Below, in pieces: positions 24,706-38,900 of a stretch of DNA of 64,000 bases. The notes beneath the pieces were generated by a model, which was given only the letters and a program-made list of their open reading frames with translations, did not search any database and was not told the origin of the DNA. This stretch comes from Sycobia sp. Sy_11. Lineage: Eukaryota > Arthropoda > Insecta > Hymenoptera > Epichrysomallidae. Position numbers and translations under genes: made by a program. The DNA lies in the NCBI GenBank assembly GCA_018907035.1, contig JACCIC010000036.1, positions 574,501-638,500 of the forward strand, in the 5' to 3' direction. Each line of letters opens with the position of its first letter. Position 1 is the stretch's first letter.

Positions 24706-27083
24706 GAAGAACGATTCGTTCGGATTTAAAGAGAACAGACAGCGGAAAAAAGATTGCATTCCGTGTTTACTCGAGCTCTACTAATTGAGGTATACAAGGT
24801 AAGATCGCTGAGATGTCCGCGTAATCAGACAGAGATAGAGTCGGGGAGATTAAGGGTGGAATAAGACATTGAGCGTTAGAGTCTGCGCATATATTTGTTC
24901 GCCCAATCGAGGCGAAAATTCTAATTGGCAAATTTCTCCTTTCTATTATGTTAAACAGGATTAAAATTTTACAACGACTTCAACATAGGATTCGGCCTCT
25001 GATAATGTCTGATCCCTTTCGTAAAGATTTCCATTGTATAGTCGACTGCTCGATGCGCTGAAACTGCAAAATGATTAAAATATTGTTTATGATGATATTT
25101 ATCGTGCATTAACGAACCCTTTCGCATATGATTTTGTCTATAAAGCGTCATTTATTATTATTCATTTTTTTTTGAACTTTTGAATAATCCAGACAATCGA
25201 AATAAGAGTTAGTATTAAAAAACTGATAGAGGCTTCGTCCGAAGTTCGAACCTCTTTTCTAATTGATGCTTCTCCAAATACTTGTATATCTCGTTGATTC
25301 TTATTAAAAATATAAATATTCTTATTCCAGGTGCAAATTTCAAATGAGAAAAATCTTTCTTAATTTTAAGCAAATAGTGAAGAAATTATGCCGGTTCATT
25401 ATATGCCAGATCGTTGGTTATTTTCTGTAGCTCCGCTGGTCATAGCCAGAGATTGATTAGAATCATTAGATTTTAGTGATTTATTTAAAGAATTTACGAG
25501 TATAAAATGTTGAAAGAAGGTGTTCAATTCATTATTATGAAACTTATTTAAGAAAAAAAAATTTTTTTTTTCGAATACTCCAAATTGGTATTATTTTATT
25601 TCATCTTTTTCACTTTTGCAGGTGTATTTTTAAAGTGACATAAAAATGACCGTCTTAGAGAGATTTCGAATTTAGATATATATATATATATAGTCAAGAG
25701 TACGTATGTAAATACACCAACTTATACATAAAAGAAAATTAATAACAAGAAAGGTAAAAGAAAAATTTTGGGGTACGCGGGTGTTCTTGATAGCGTCAAT
25801 TGAGCATATAAGTACATAAATACCAATCGCCTTGGATGACGAGTTCTGAAGGCTTTGGAATCAATGTGTGGAGGGATTATCTCTCTGAATAGTCGGAGAG
25901 GGCCGGCATAATAAACGGACGGCAAAGGAGGCTGCATACATAAGAAAATAACGAATAAGGATTCTAATTTGAATTCTCATTGTATTTTTAATCACTGATT
26001 TAGTGCGCACAGTTATTTTGTACAAATATTTCATTATGAAGTACTTAATAGACTTTTGCCCAGTTTAGTAACTGATTTCTGAAACAACTATAATATAATC
26101 TAGGAATGAATACTGGATATAAGCGTTCGGTCATACTTACCTGTATCTCGCGACTGAACGTATATTTCGATTTACCGGAATATCGCTCTTCGGGACTTTG
26201 CGTTTATTTCAATAAAAATAGTATCGTCGAATTCTCGTGTTTATGAATACAACGGAAAGAGTTCGGTAATGAATAGCTGAGAACACCTCAAGTGACGCCG
26301 ATCTCGTTAAATTTGAGAGGTACATTATCGACAAACCCAGTCAGTAAAAACTACACTTGACTTTTCCGTTACTCTCAATGCATAAATTTGATGATATCCG
26401 AATTAAAATGTTGCATATTTTTACCAAAAACAATTAATGGATCTTTAATTTTTTCATATTAAACCAGAAAATTCTTTTTGGCTACTTTATGCTATAAATA
26501 TATTGTATTATAATATACATCCTTTTAAAAATGAACTACTTGTTTTAACTATATTATTGTAGAAAGTTTTTTATTCTATTCCTGACATTTCAGTTTATAT
26601 GCATAGACTGACGCCTGCTTCTGTTTTCTTTTTGATAATGTCTCTAATTATACATAAGCATACTATTATAAGCAATAAAATATAGATAATATTTCCTGAA
26701 ATTTTCACTCGTCAATAGAGGTTTTCAAGCCGCGGCTAATTATTGCTCAACTCGTAAATCAGCTAATAAGTGAATCTCGGCGCATCTTCGTGCAGGAATT
26801 GACGGACCGCGCGGAAGCGATTAAACGCTTCGACGTGGAAGGTATCGGCAGGGAGGATGGGTAGCTTGGGAGTATACGGTGGTCGATAAGAACGTGGAGG
26901 GTAGAAGATGACGGGAGCAATTGATTTGAAAGCTTTTCCGAACGGCAATAAGCGCCTTCAGATATTACAGCGACGAAGCGGCCGACGGGAGAGAGCGCGA
27001 GGAAGTCTTGCGCTAAAATTAAACACCGAATGAATTTATATACGTTGGATCGGCGCGCCCTACTCCACTTCCTACTTATCCCC

Positions 27084-27084
<1 letters not shown>

Positions 27085-27140
<56 letters not shown>
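27085..27140. repeat. (TA)n microsatellite
   Basis: Uninterrupted AT dinucleotide run at the edge of a GC-richer patch. Confidence 0.95.
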
Positions 27141-27144
<4 letters not shown>

Positions 27145-30100
27145 ACGCACCAACTTCGTGCTCACTTTATTTGTTTGCAGAGTCGAGGTTGTACTGATTT
27201 TATGTCTTTTGCAATTTTAAATTATCGTCTCAGAAAGGATGGCTTACGTCGTTTTATGCGTAACGGGATGTATGTGTATGTCTGTGGGTGGACGATGTGT
27301 GCATGGATGTGTATATAATTCAAAGTATTAGGAAGAAAATGAAATATTCAATTTGATGGTATCGGCTATATATTATGCTTAAAGTATTTATCGGAATAAT
27401 ATAACTATGAAATGGATTTTTATTTTTGTTAGGAACTGAGCGAAAGAATAGTACTTTTCGAACACAACTGTTTCTAAATAATGAAAAAATTTGTTCGATA
27501 TTAATATTTTAACTGTTTTTTTTAATTATTATTTTCATTTCTCAAATGATTAAGAAAATTTGGAAGCTTATTTCTTCAAGATAAATCTTGCTATTAATAG
27601 ATTCTATTCTTTATGATATGTCAATAGAAATCTTAATAAAATAAATTAAATACAATAAAAGAGAAATGTAGTGAAATAGATAAAAATGGCGTCGGCCCTT
27701 CTTTACTAATAATAATTTTTATTTACTTATTTACAATAGAAAGTATTTAGTTTTATTTCATACACAGATGAAACATGAAAAGAAAAGCAAATATCCTCCG
27801 TTCTAATATTTGTCAATTATATATTAATATCTGTAAATAAGATATTGAAGGGGCGCTCATAATTGAACTTTAAACCAAAACATACAGGCAATAACAACTG
27901 AATTCTCAGCAACGTTATATCTGTAGACCTGTAAAAATACCAATGCGCTAGAGCTATGCATCTTCATACTTCGACCGATTCCAGCAGAGAATGCCATCGG
28001 GCAGTTTTGAATGATACAAACACAAACATTTATAGATATATCAGAAAATGTGGAAAGCTGTTGTAGAGTTTTATGCCTGTAACAAGTTTTTTTAAGTTTT
28101 TATAAATTTTATAAAATAATAGTATATAAAAGAGAGTGCTGAAGTTATTTTATGATTAAATTATATTTATTACGCCACAATTTTAAATAATATATCAATT
28201 TTATATCAATTTTAAAAAAATTCTAGTAGAATCTTTTTTTTTGTTGAGGTCAAATATATAATAAATGACTTTGAAACGATTAGATTAGAAAGAAAAACAA
28301 ACTTTCTTCATATTTGACAACTCTGTAAAATTAAATCAAGAAGTTTCAAGTTGTACCCAATATGAAAGTGCACGTACTACTAAGAACTTACAAAAAACTA
28401 CATTTCCTCAAAAAACACAAAAAGTAATAGTTTTTAAAATATCTAAAATACGGTTTATTTTTTATAAAATTTTAATATTTTCTACGTTAGATTTCATAAT
28501 GCTTGAAATAATTCGATTAAAATGTGCGGGGTCAACGGGTCCCTCTTATTGAAAAATCAAATTTACCCTCGACACAATTAAATTATTATAGAAAAATACT
28601 TATAATAACGCCTGTAATTTTCATTACTACATTAAAAAGCATTTTCCAAATTCTTGACAACTTACTGAAATAAAGAAGTAAGCTATAGCAAAAGTTTTCT
28701 CAAAAGCAAACAATTCCTCTATATTAAATAAAAAAAAAAATTGTGTTTATAAATTATACTTTTCACTGTGAATAACGTAATATATATTAACTTTTTTTAG
28801 TAATTTAGTATTATTGTCTGAATATGTTTGTTTTTAATTTTACCGTTAAATTCTGTTGATGAACTAGGAGAGTAGTGCAATGCTAGTACTTTGAAAAAAA
28901 AAATTAAACAAGAATGTACTGTAAAGAAATTTTTTTTTCCACTACTCAAAAATTAAAAGTTTGCTGCATTCGCTCATGTTTATGCAAAGAGTGTGGAAAC
29001 GTCACTTTTATACTGTCACGTTCAGTCGCTTTTAATAATATTTCGCTTTAGCAAAAGCAATAAATGGAAAAAATTCTATGTTGATAGATACATTTTCCCG
29101 CGTAATTAAAGTTCGAGACGCGTTCTAAGTAGCGGGAAACAATAGGTAGCAGTAATATATATAGAATACCTTGGGCGAGAATGCCCCGGGCCGAGATTTA
29201 TATGCGGCTAACAAACTATATTCAGACGCCCAACGCTGCCACCCCAGAATTTACAGGCAGTTCTACAGGCAACTTTGCACGAGATGTACCTTTTTTACCA
29301 CGGGACGGATGCAATTTCTGCCTGCTAATCTCTTTGGCATTCCGGAAGTTTTGCTGAAGCTTTCGGCCTGTGGTTAGCGTAACGAGATTCCGTTATCTCG
29401 GGCATGCCCGTCAAACAGATAATGATGTTGAATAATTTTTTCGACAATATTCTCCACTTTTGTATTAATGGCCTCAAAAACTAAATAAATTTTGTTATTA
29501 TTATTAGAAAATAAAAAAAAAGAAAACATTTTAACTAGAACAAGAGGTCTGATAAATAATAAAAAATCAATGGTGTATTTACCATTATCTGATGAAAATA
29601 TATACGACTTATCATTTATAAAAATAATTTATTTTATTTAAATAATACGAGATCATCTGTTATTAATTAATAACTGCATCTATTAAATATTTTCACTTTT
29701 ATATTAACTACATGAAAAAACTTATAATTACCATACTGATATCTGTCACTTGTATTACCGAGTATTTTGCATTATTAATAATAAAATAAGAAGTAATAAA
29801 AATAGTTTATTATTTAATTAATTTTGTTATTAGCCCGTCACATGTATTTAGTAATAATTAAATTTTAAAAATATTAAAAATTATTTATCATTCCAACGGA
29901 ATAGATATAAGAAATACAAAACAAAAAAAAATAATAATACTTCTGGAGAATGAAGGTCCAAACGTATAAACAGTCCCCTAAGTAGGACGCGAGCACCGCA
30001 GTGATAACAACTGAGTGCGGTCTGACAACGCCAGCGACCGAGGCGAGTTTATACTACTGACGCCTACGGTGACGACGGCGACGGGGGCACCGACATGAAT

Positions 30101-30312
30101 TCCCAAAGAGGAGGGCGTCGAGACCTGTGCCGCTGAACGCGAAAAAAAACAAAAGAGAAAAAGGGACAGGAACGCATATACGAAATGGAAACGGGCGCGA
30201 ACGCAGAACGTTGAAAGTATATAATGCTTCTGTACATATATATAGTCTTAGATAACCACCTACTAGTCAAGAGAGCTTTGCTTGTCGCGTAAAGTTCCGA
30301 GAGTCTGTGTAG

Positions 30313-30315
<3 letters not shown>

Positions 30316-30356
<41 letters not shown>
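30316..30356. repeat. (GA)n microsatellite
   Basis: About 20 GA units. Confidence 0.95.
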
Positions 30357-30357
<1 letters not shown>

Positions 30358-31514
30358 GGCGGAAGAGCCATATATGCAAAGCGAGCAATAAAACGAGAGA
30401 GAAGGCTGGCGAAGAATATCGTTTATTTTAAGAGTGCATGGTGCCTTTCGCAGTTCTTTTCACGACTGGCGCGGAGTTACGTGAGTCTATATCTTAATTA
30501 GAATCTCATTTAGAATGAGCGCCAGATCGAGGATTGTTTTCATACAACAAAATGCGAGGTTTATGTCAATTGAAATATGCATCATCGTTAGATGATTTAT
30601 ACGCGTATGTTGGTATATATTCTTGAATGTATCAATTATTCCGGTCGATCAAAAAAAATATTTTATTTTTATCGCATAGCCTTATATTACTTACTAGATA
30701 TCTGAATGGGAGGCTCAACTGCAGACCCAGCTCCCAGTATGAATGAAAGTCTACGTCAAGTAAAATAGAACGAAACTTTTTTTTTCGTTACATCTGACCA
30801 CGTATTTGACGGTCATTCGTTTAAAGTGTTCTTATTGACTTTTTAACAATCAATAATATTTTTTTCGCATTTAAGTGCGTCGTAATATTTAAGGAGGCAT
30901 ATGAATTAAAAAGCTTTTTTTATTTGGACATAAGAATCTTTTGAAGTTTAACGTCAAGTAAAATGTTCGACAATGTTCTTATAACAATTAACGATAACAA
31001 AAAAATATTATTCCAGATATAGAATTCGAAACAATAATTTCAAATATGTATCCATTATTTCATTGCTAATCTTAAATTGTTTACGCAATTAAACAACAAG
31101 TACACCCTACGTGTACGCAATTCCTCTTTTTTCGCTGTATACTCCCTTATTTTAGGGAAAAAATCGAAACTATCATCGGACGAGATGCTATATAAAAAGT
31201 AAAGTCCCCTCCCCCTCTTCACCAAGTCAAACAACTCGAAACGAAGAACAATAAGAGGCAGAGGGAGAGACAGAGAGAAAAACAAAAATGTGGGCGAATA
31301 TACGAGGAACGTAAGCTCCAGCGAAGCGGTGGGATCGCTTCGTCGCCTTGTGCGTCCGACAAATACGCGGAGATGAATGAAAATTGGTGGAGCAGAAGAG
31401 AGAAGGAGGGTAATGGTAAATATAAAAAAATCGTCGTCCCCGGCAGAAATATCTACTCTTGCGAAGTAAGCATGACGGATCTCGCGTTTGCAAGAATGGT
31501 AGTTTTATGAAGCA

Positions 31515-31542
31515 GACACACACACACACGCACACACACACA
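31515..31542. repeat. (AC)n microsatellite
   Basis: About 14 CA units with one CG interruption. Confidence 0.9.
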
Positions 31543-33624
31543 GGACCTGCAAGCGCCAACGCCAACCTTTTCTTACTTTCTGACTGGATTATCTACAACG
31601 AGTTCATACATGCTTATATATGCACATAGAATTTATTATTCGAAGCTTCGCTACAGCTGCAGCTTTACCCGAATCTTTTCACTTTTTACAACTTTTGCCA
31701 CGATCCTGCAAAAGGTTATTTTAAAACTTTCTCTTCCCATTGTTTCTGATTCTCATAATATATATATATTGCATATTATTTAGGAAGATCGTACTCTAAC
31801 CGTAATATATAAATGACGTAAAAACAGTCTGAATGCACAATGGCAAAATGTCTAAGTACTGCGAGATTCCGAGAAAATACCATATAAAATAGATGAGTCT
31901 AAAATGGGTTAATTTGAAATCTGAGTTTTTGAGATGTGAAACTAGAATAAGATCTTAAAATCGTACGTCTCCTTACTAATCATATGATCAGAACTAGCAC
32001 ATAATATAAAAAATTGTAAAATGTATTTGTCCTACATTATCATGATCTTCGCCTGTTTTATTTTTAAAAAGTTTCAAGTAAAAAAGCGTCAGAGATTATT
32101 TATGTTTAGAGATTATATTCTATTATACTTCTTCTTTATGTTTCATGTTTGCTTTCATATTAACGTCAATCTTAAATTTAGACCGAAAGTTAATGAATAA
32201 AGAATAAATTATAAGTATAGACTGGGATTGCATTTAATTTGAAATAAATATATAAACGTGTATTGTTATTTATGTATATCGTTTTAATATCTTGTCAAAG
32301 AAAGACGAGCTGTTCAAACAATATTCAATAGTAATTTGAATACAAATCATTACATATCACATTTCGATTATGCATATAAAGGGATTGATATTTTTCTCTT
32401 AAAACTCAATTTTTAGCGTTTATTTAATAAATGTAAATTCATTCAAATCGATGATTGCGCATATTTATTTCGGTATTTATTTATTTTTTTATTTAAACAA
32501 TGTAATGAGTAATATAATCTTTTGACACTAATCTAGAGATATGCTTTTTAGGGAATGCAAAACAGTATATTTATAAATCATGGATCTGTATAGGTTACCT
32601 ACAGTATATTAGAATAAATAACATTGTTGAAATTGTTAAAGTAATGATTGCATAGAAAATTAAATAAAGTAAGGATTTTTCATAAGAAATGGAGAAAACT
32701 TTATCAATTTGAGGTTGGGCAATTTGTCCGTTTTTTCGGCTTCTTATACAGAAGCTGAAGGTGGAAATCGAGGCAATAGGGTGCACAAGTTAATTTCCAG
32801 GTAAACTTCTATTTTGATACACATTAAGAGAAAAAATTAAATTCATAGTGCTTCGGGCCTCTTCATATTATTAAAAGAAAATTTATCAGTTTAGGAGTCG
32901 TAAACATGTAAAAATGTAAAAATGATTCATGAATAAATATTTGAGGAATTAGAATCCTTATTGCGGATTATCAACTTGTATAATGTAAAAACTCAACAAA
33001 TTTTTAAAATCGCAATGGTTTTGGCAATGAAAATTGACTTCAGAAAATTCATAAGGAACTATGAATGATAATGATACAAATAATTACCGACCATATGTAA
33101 ATATAGAACTAACACCGCGGGAGTTTTGTTGAAGCTTCAACGATCGCGTAAAATGCTGAATTTATTTATATATTTATTTATTTATATATAACGTATAGGT
33201 ATAGACGTTAAAGCGACAAAAGGATTATTATATACCTTAAAATTGGGCTTTTCAAATACGGCTATTTAATATGCATTTCTCCTTAATTTGTATTGTCATT
33301 TTAACTGTATACGTAAGTTTATCTAGTCCTTTTTTTATCTTAGAGCAAAGTTTGACTAAAATTAAATCAGCCGTTATTGAGAAATCTTAATTCAAATGCT
33401 TGCTTTAAAGTTTCGAACTAGAATCGGTTAATATCATTAACGGAAACTCAAATATGAGCTATTAAGCTTGTAAATATTAGTTTAAAAAAGTAAACTTCAG
33501 GATAAGTGTAGGTTTTATAATAAATAAATGTTCATAAACTGTATGTATAATGAATATTTTACTATTTGTAACTTAAAATGTCTCTACCGGGTAAACTGGA
33601 AACGATATTGCACAGAAAACGATA

Positions 33625-33785
33625 TCAGCGATGGAGATCTACGATTTGTTTGTAAACGAAGCACTTGTTTTTTAAAGCTTAAATTTTTAAAGCGGTGCTT
33701 GTGTCAATCGGTTCAGAACGGGACTTGAACTCTGATGATGACCAAATTACTAGCCCGTCGCTTTAGCGATCGAGCTATCGTATGC
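33625..33785 (-). repeat. tRNA-derived SINE, copy 2
   Basis: The minus strand carries TAGCTCGATCGCTAAAGCG (A-box region, better preserved than copy 1), the same CTAGTAA loop (33753-33747) and GAGTTCAAGTCCCG (B box, about 33733-33719). The body follows with CGATTGACACAAGCACCGC and AAGTGCTTCG. The shared order and spacing with copy 1 identify one SINE family. Differences are scattered substitutions and small indels, including a duplicated GAT in the B-box flank. Confidence 0.75.
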
Positions 33786-34351
33786 ATCGAGTTGGCTTTT
33801 AAAACCAGGTTTTATGTTTTTTTCATTATTATTCTTTTCAATAAGAGTCAGATTTAAGAATTTTTTTATTTCATACATACTATAAAATTAAGGCATTCCT
33901 TATACTCGCTAAATATTCTTTAAACCAGGACAATGTGAGTTTTTTGGCAATACATGAAATGGAGTTATCGGCACGTACAGTAAGTGGGAAATAGCAGAGA
34001 ACCCATTAGTGTATGGAACTTTTATCGCTGAATTAATATATTACTGAAAGTAAAATAAGTATTGTTAATAAAAAAAGCTTAATTACATTAGATATCTGAT
34101 CCTAATGGATTTTACATTTATTGTGTATTTGATAAAGTTGTATCTGACAGTTCGCTTGTCGAATGTACTTTATCATAGAGAGCGTGTCGAATTTTTCGTT
34201 TATGAAATTAAGCTCGTAACATGCCTATATTTTATAAAGGTCTATACAGCTTAATAAAATAATAATAATACAATTAAAAAATAATAAGTAAGTAAACAAA
34301 TAAATAAGAATGTTTATAATATATATAATATATAATAAAGCAATAATACTG

Positions 34352-34353
<2 letters not shown>

Positions 34354-34401
<48 letters not shown>
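34354..34401. repeat. (TA)n microsatellite
   Basis: Uninterrupted AT dinucleotide run. Confidence 0.95.
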
Positions 34402-34403
<2 letters not shown>

Positions 34404-35474
34404 CTGTCAACCAAATACTATAATCATGTTCAATTTTAACGATAAGAAGAATTTTATTCGGTAATTTCTCGTCTTTGAAATTACCATCATTTCTGAAATG
34501 ATTTTTTGCCATCTTGCTTTTTGGCATCCTAGAGCTAAATGAGTTAGTTATATTCTGTCGTAACTTGAAAAACATTTGTGCTCTGTAGAAAAAACTCGCT
34601 GGAGCCATCTCACGCTACAATCGACGAGTTGCGCCTCTCGCAAAGTGATTCCAACGAGACTATAAACAGAGAAAGGTCGTAAAAACGAAACCCAGTACTT
34701 TGAAACCTAACCTTTACTCTCGCGCTTCTGTTAAGGTTAAAATTATTTAAGTTTGATATTTCTTAAATCTGTTTTTTTACCTTCGTTTTTTGATTAAACA
34801 GCCTTATACTAATCTATACTAATTTAAATATATTTTAAATATTCTATTTCCATATTATGCTAAATTTATAAGATTTCCTTCAAGATTTACCGCTTAACAT
34901 TCGAAATTTTAAAATTTGTAGTAATGAATATAAATATATCATTTTATATAGTTTTATCTATAGATGAAAATTTATAAATTTATCATGCCTCTATCTTAAA
35001 CGCATAATCGTACAGAGGTACTTTTTTTATCAATTTTACTTGTTTCCTTTAAACTACTGTGAAATTTCTTTAAAATAATCATGAAACATCATATATGATA
35101 ATGTATAATTGTACAATAATGTGCAATATCCACTGTCTATATGGAAATAATTTTTAATAATTAATTTTTTCAATAAATAATTCAACATTTAATTAACCAA
35201 TTATTTCACCGCAAGCTAAAAATACGAGAATGACAAAATTCTCGAATTCTTCATTACGATCCATATTCCAAGTTACATAATAGCAAGGTTGTATACGCTA
35301 AAGTACTAGAAATCCATTGTTAAGTGCAGTGTTATGATGAGAGAGGCATTTTAACGAGTATACCTCTCTTCTTGAGAACGTATTCACGTATTTCTTTCTT
35401 TCTCGTTCTCTCCTTCTTGGTCCACCTCCTTGTTCTTATACTTCTTTACCATCGCCTTCTTTTTCTTCAACTTC

Positions 35475-35477
<3 letters not shown>

Positions 35478-35526
<49 letters not shown>
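35478..35526. repeat. (TA)n microsatellite
   Basis: Uninterrupted AT dinucleotide run preceded by a pyrimidine-rich stretch. Confidence 0.95.
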
Positions 35527-35528
<2 letters not shown>

Positions 35529-35897
35529 TTCTATAGGAAGCTATGTAGTGGTCCGCATGCAATTATACGATGTCTTTCATCCGCACGTTGTATACATACG
35601 TCGCTACGAGAGGGCGAATCCCCTATACATCGGGCACAAAGTGAATAATAATTGGATTCGCCGTTTACTTACTTCACCTTCCCAAGTCTCAACTACCACC
35701 TTCGTCGCCATTCAACCAAGCCGATAACAAGAATTGATGCAAAGCAACCGCGATGGTTTGACGCCCCGCTTGATATATACTCTTTATACTTATTTTTTCC
35801 GTGACGTGCGCGCGTGTATCCGTTTGATATCGGATTTTAAAAACGTTCTAACTATTAACGAAGACCTTCGATCTATGCTGCTATTTGCTCTACCCTT

Positions 35898-35950
35898 CAT
35901 TCTCTCTTTCGCTCTTTCTCTCATTCTCTCTCTCTCTCTCCCTCTCTTCC
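35898..35950. repeat. Imperfect (CT)n tract
   Basis: TCTC-rich stretch with TTTC, GCTC and CATT interruptions. Confidence 0.8.
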
Positions 35951-38900
35951 CTATTTTTTATTCAATTGCCATGCTTCTTCCTTTTCAATAATTTTTTTCT
36001 GATTAAACGAGGCGGTTCGCGGAGAAAATTTAATAATAGATGTAGCGTTTTATTCGCCAGTCAATGCCGATGGTAGCGAATAACGTAAGTTAGGTCGGAT
36101 TAAAATAAACCTTGCTTTTGCAGGAAAGTGAAGTAATTGGTAGTTGTAGGATTTTTTATTTTCATAATACCTGAAACCGGTACATTTTTAGATAAATGCT
36201 ATCGTAGGTATTCTTTTAGTGTCTGAAAAATGACAATTTACTTTTTATACCTCTCTGTTTTTTCTATTCCGAGCATCTGTCATTAATTTATTATAAATAT
36301 TTCTTATAAAAAATAAGGTAGAAACTAACCATTTCAGTATTGATGTTACACGTTTAATCCTCATTTAATTTTGTAATCTTTAGATGTTATCGATATAGAA
36401 AGTTTTCTTTAAATGGCATATATACAGATAAATCATTCTAGCATTTTATCTATGCGCTAAAACATTCGATAAATAAGTTTATTAAGTTAATTCTATTTAT
36501 AAAGTATTGGGTAGCCCCACTAATCGTATAATTGACAGCTGCAGTGAAAAAATATGTATGTGTCTCGGACGTTGGGCATTTTGAGAACACGCGCCATCAA
36601 TATATTACACATTTAGAAGCATCAATCTCTTAGAACAATTTAGTGTCAAATGCATGAATGGTTTTCCGTAAAAATAAGGTAATGGAAAATTTCCGGTATT
36701 ATTTATATTTTTACATAACTTTTATTAAGCAGCATCTCTGTAGCGAATACCGTTGTATCGAAAACAGCCGTGTATTGTACACACGGTAGCCTCATATACC
36801 TCCGCAAATTGCATTCAAAATCATTTTCTATTCGCCAGGGCAATAGAATTTGTAATGTGAAAAATATTCATGGAAATTCTCAAACTCTTTACGGTTGTCT
36901 GGCACTACTTATTCTAACGCAGCGTATTTAAAGGGCCATGAATTTTAATACTCGTGGCGAATGTGAGAGTAAAAAAGAGGAACCAATGAGTTCAGCTGCA
37001 AAGGGGCAGATCCAACCGCAAGATTAAAGGGCGATCCGATTGTTTCGTTCATTAAAACTTTTCGTATTCGCAAAATGCACTAATCGAAAAAAAATTTTAT
37101 CAGCTGCAAAAATGAATAAAAGTGGATAAAATTGCTTGTCATGGTCTTGTTTCATGGAAACTATAAATTTAAACCGGAGGGGGGGTTCAGATGTAAAATC
37201 GCAGGGCTTTAAAACCTTTCCATCTTGGATGTTGGAAGATATTTTTTGTTAGAATTTAGGTTTTCAAAATGTATGCATTAAGTCCAAAAACACGAATTTT
37301 TTAAATACCCTTAACAATGTCAGTCTTTAACATTTCTCAATCAGCATTATTAAATTTATAAATAATTCTTCATCCACGGCTAATAATGGCAGGCAATAGA
37401 GAGTGTTTTCTACGTTAATTGTTTTCAGTACTCTACATTATTTTTCTGTATAATGATTACCTCTCAAGTATTTAATCGTCAATGTCGATGATACTTTTGG
37501 ATATAACTTTCTCTTTTTACAAATTTTTTTTATAACCATTATATTCTCATAATTCTTTTAATATCCGTTAATCCTTATAACTGAAGTGTATATAAGAGGG
37601 AGGAGGGAGTTGGTTCTTCACCGCCAATAACGAACACGCGCGACTCGCCCGTCAACGTCGGAAGAATAAGGGTCGCAATAATATTATGCCGATTTCTCGA
37701 AGCGGGTGGGGAGGAGGAGAACCAGCCTGTATATGTGTTTGTCTGTGTATTCAATGTAAACGAAAACCGACCGAGCTCCGTGACGATGTTAAGTAATTCT
37801 GTCCTATCGCAAAGCGGTTTAATAGGACATTAATGAAACCTATGAAAGCGGTGCCGGACGAGAAAAGGCGATAACGACGGCCGTGGTACGTTATGACAAC
37901 CTCTGTTGCGCTTTGTACGTATATATAATATACTTGCATATACATTTTTTCATATCGCTGCAATCCTAGCTCTATAAAGAAATATCTGTCAAACGATCTA
38001 AAGGTGTATCCGAGTGTCGCTTTATCACTACAAATATAGATAGAAGATGAAGAAATTTTATTGTTATTAAACTTGTTGTTTGAATTTTTGTGGAATCTGC
38101 TTTTAAAATTTTAAAAACCACAAGTCGACTAACTCTGGCAACCGGGAATTTAATTTCTGATTATTTCTTAAGTTAATTAAATCCTGAATCGCAAGAGAAC
38201 TACCCAGTTAACGAGGAAAACGACTCCTGCTTTAGCACAAAAAGGATCTGTTGCCTAATTAAAAAAACAGCGCATAACCGTTAATTTTATCGTAAAATAA
38301 TTAATCGATTATCACAAGCAAAAAAATAATTATAATCACAATAATTAAATTTCCAATTTAAAGATAGATTATAAATTATATATTTGGATAAAGTATACAT
38401 TTATAATTAGATCAATCATTACTTTACAAAATAAATGATTAATTGCGGTTATTCTCAGAATAATGTGTTTCGAAAGACTCGCATTGAGAAGTAGCGTTTG
38501 TACGGTCTATTAAAGGGTAGTTTCTAGATTTGTAAAAAATATAATTATGAGGAGGGTTAGATTTTCAGATGAAATTTAATTAATTTAGTAAAAGGGCAGA
38601 ATTCAATTTGAGTTTAAGGTTAGGTATTTAAAATATAGAATTTTTAATTTATATAATCATAATCTAGAAATAAATCCTAACTCACATAACATCACTATGT
38701 AAATAAATTATGTGAAACTACAACAGTAAATTCGTATTATTTAATCCTCGCCAGTTGACAGCCTCGTTATTCGTTTACTTATTTATATAATTTGAACGGA
38801 CTGAATGCGTATGATATATATATATATAATGACTGTGTAGATAATGTTGCAAAAGGATTTAATATAAATTAATATAGTATAATATAACAACGGGGGTGTT

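Larger units (their letters stand above)
18681..33624. other. Noncoding sequence with microsatellites
   Basis: No exon, RNA gene or transposon was recognised. GC-richer patches at 18950-19200, 26750-27080, 29160-29400 and 30000-30130 have no coding signal that I trust. The longest open frame, 135 residues on the minus strand at 21277-21684, has no recognisable domain. Confidence 0.5.

Noticed and set aside
25230..25262. GGTTCGAAC motif suggesting a tRNA on the minus strand
   Set aside because: It is part of a small palindrome (GAGGCTTCG...GTTCGAACCTC) without the other tRNA arms.
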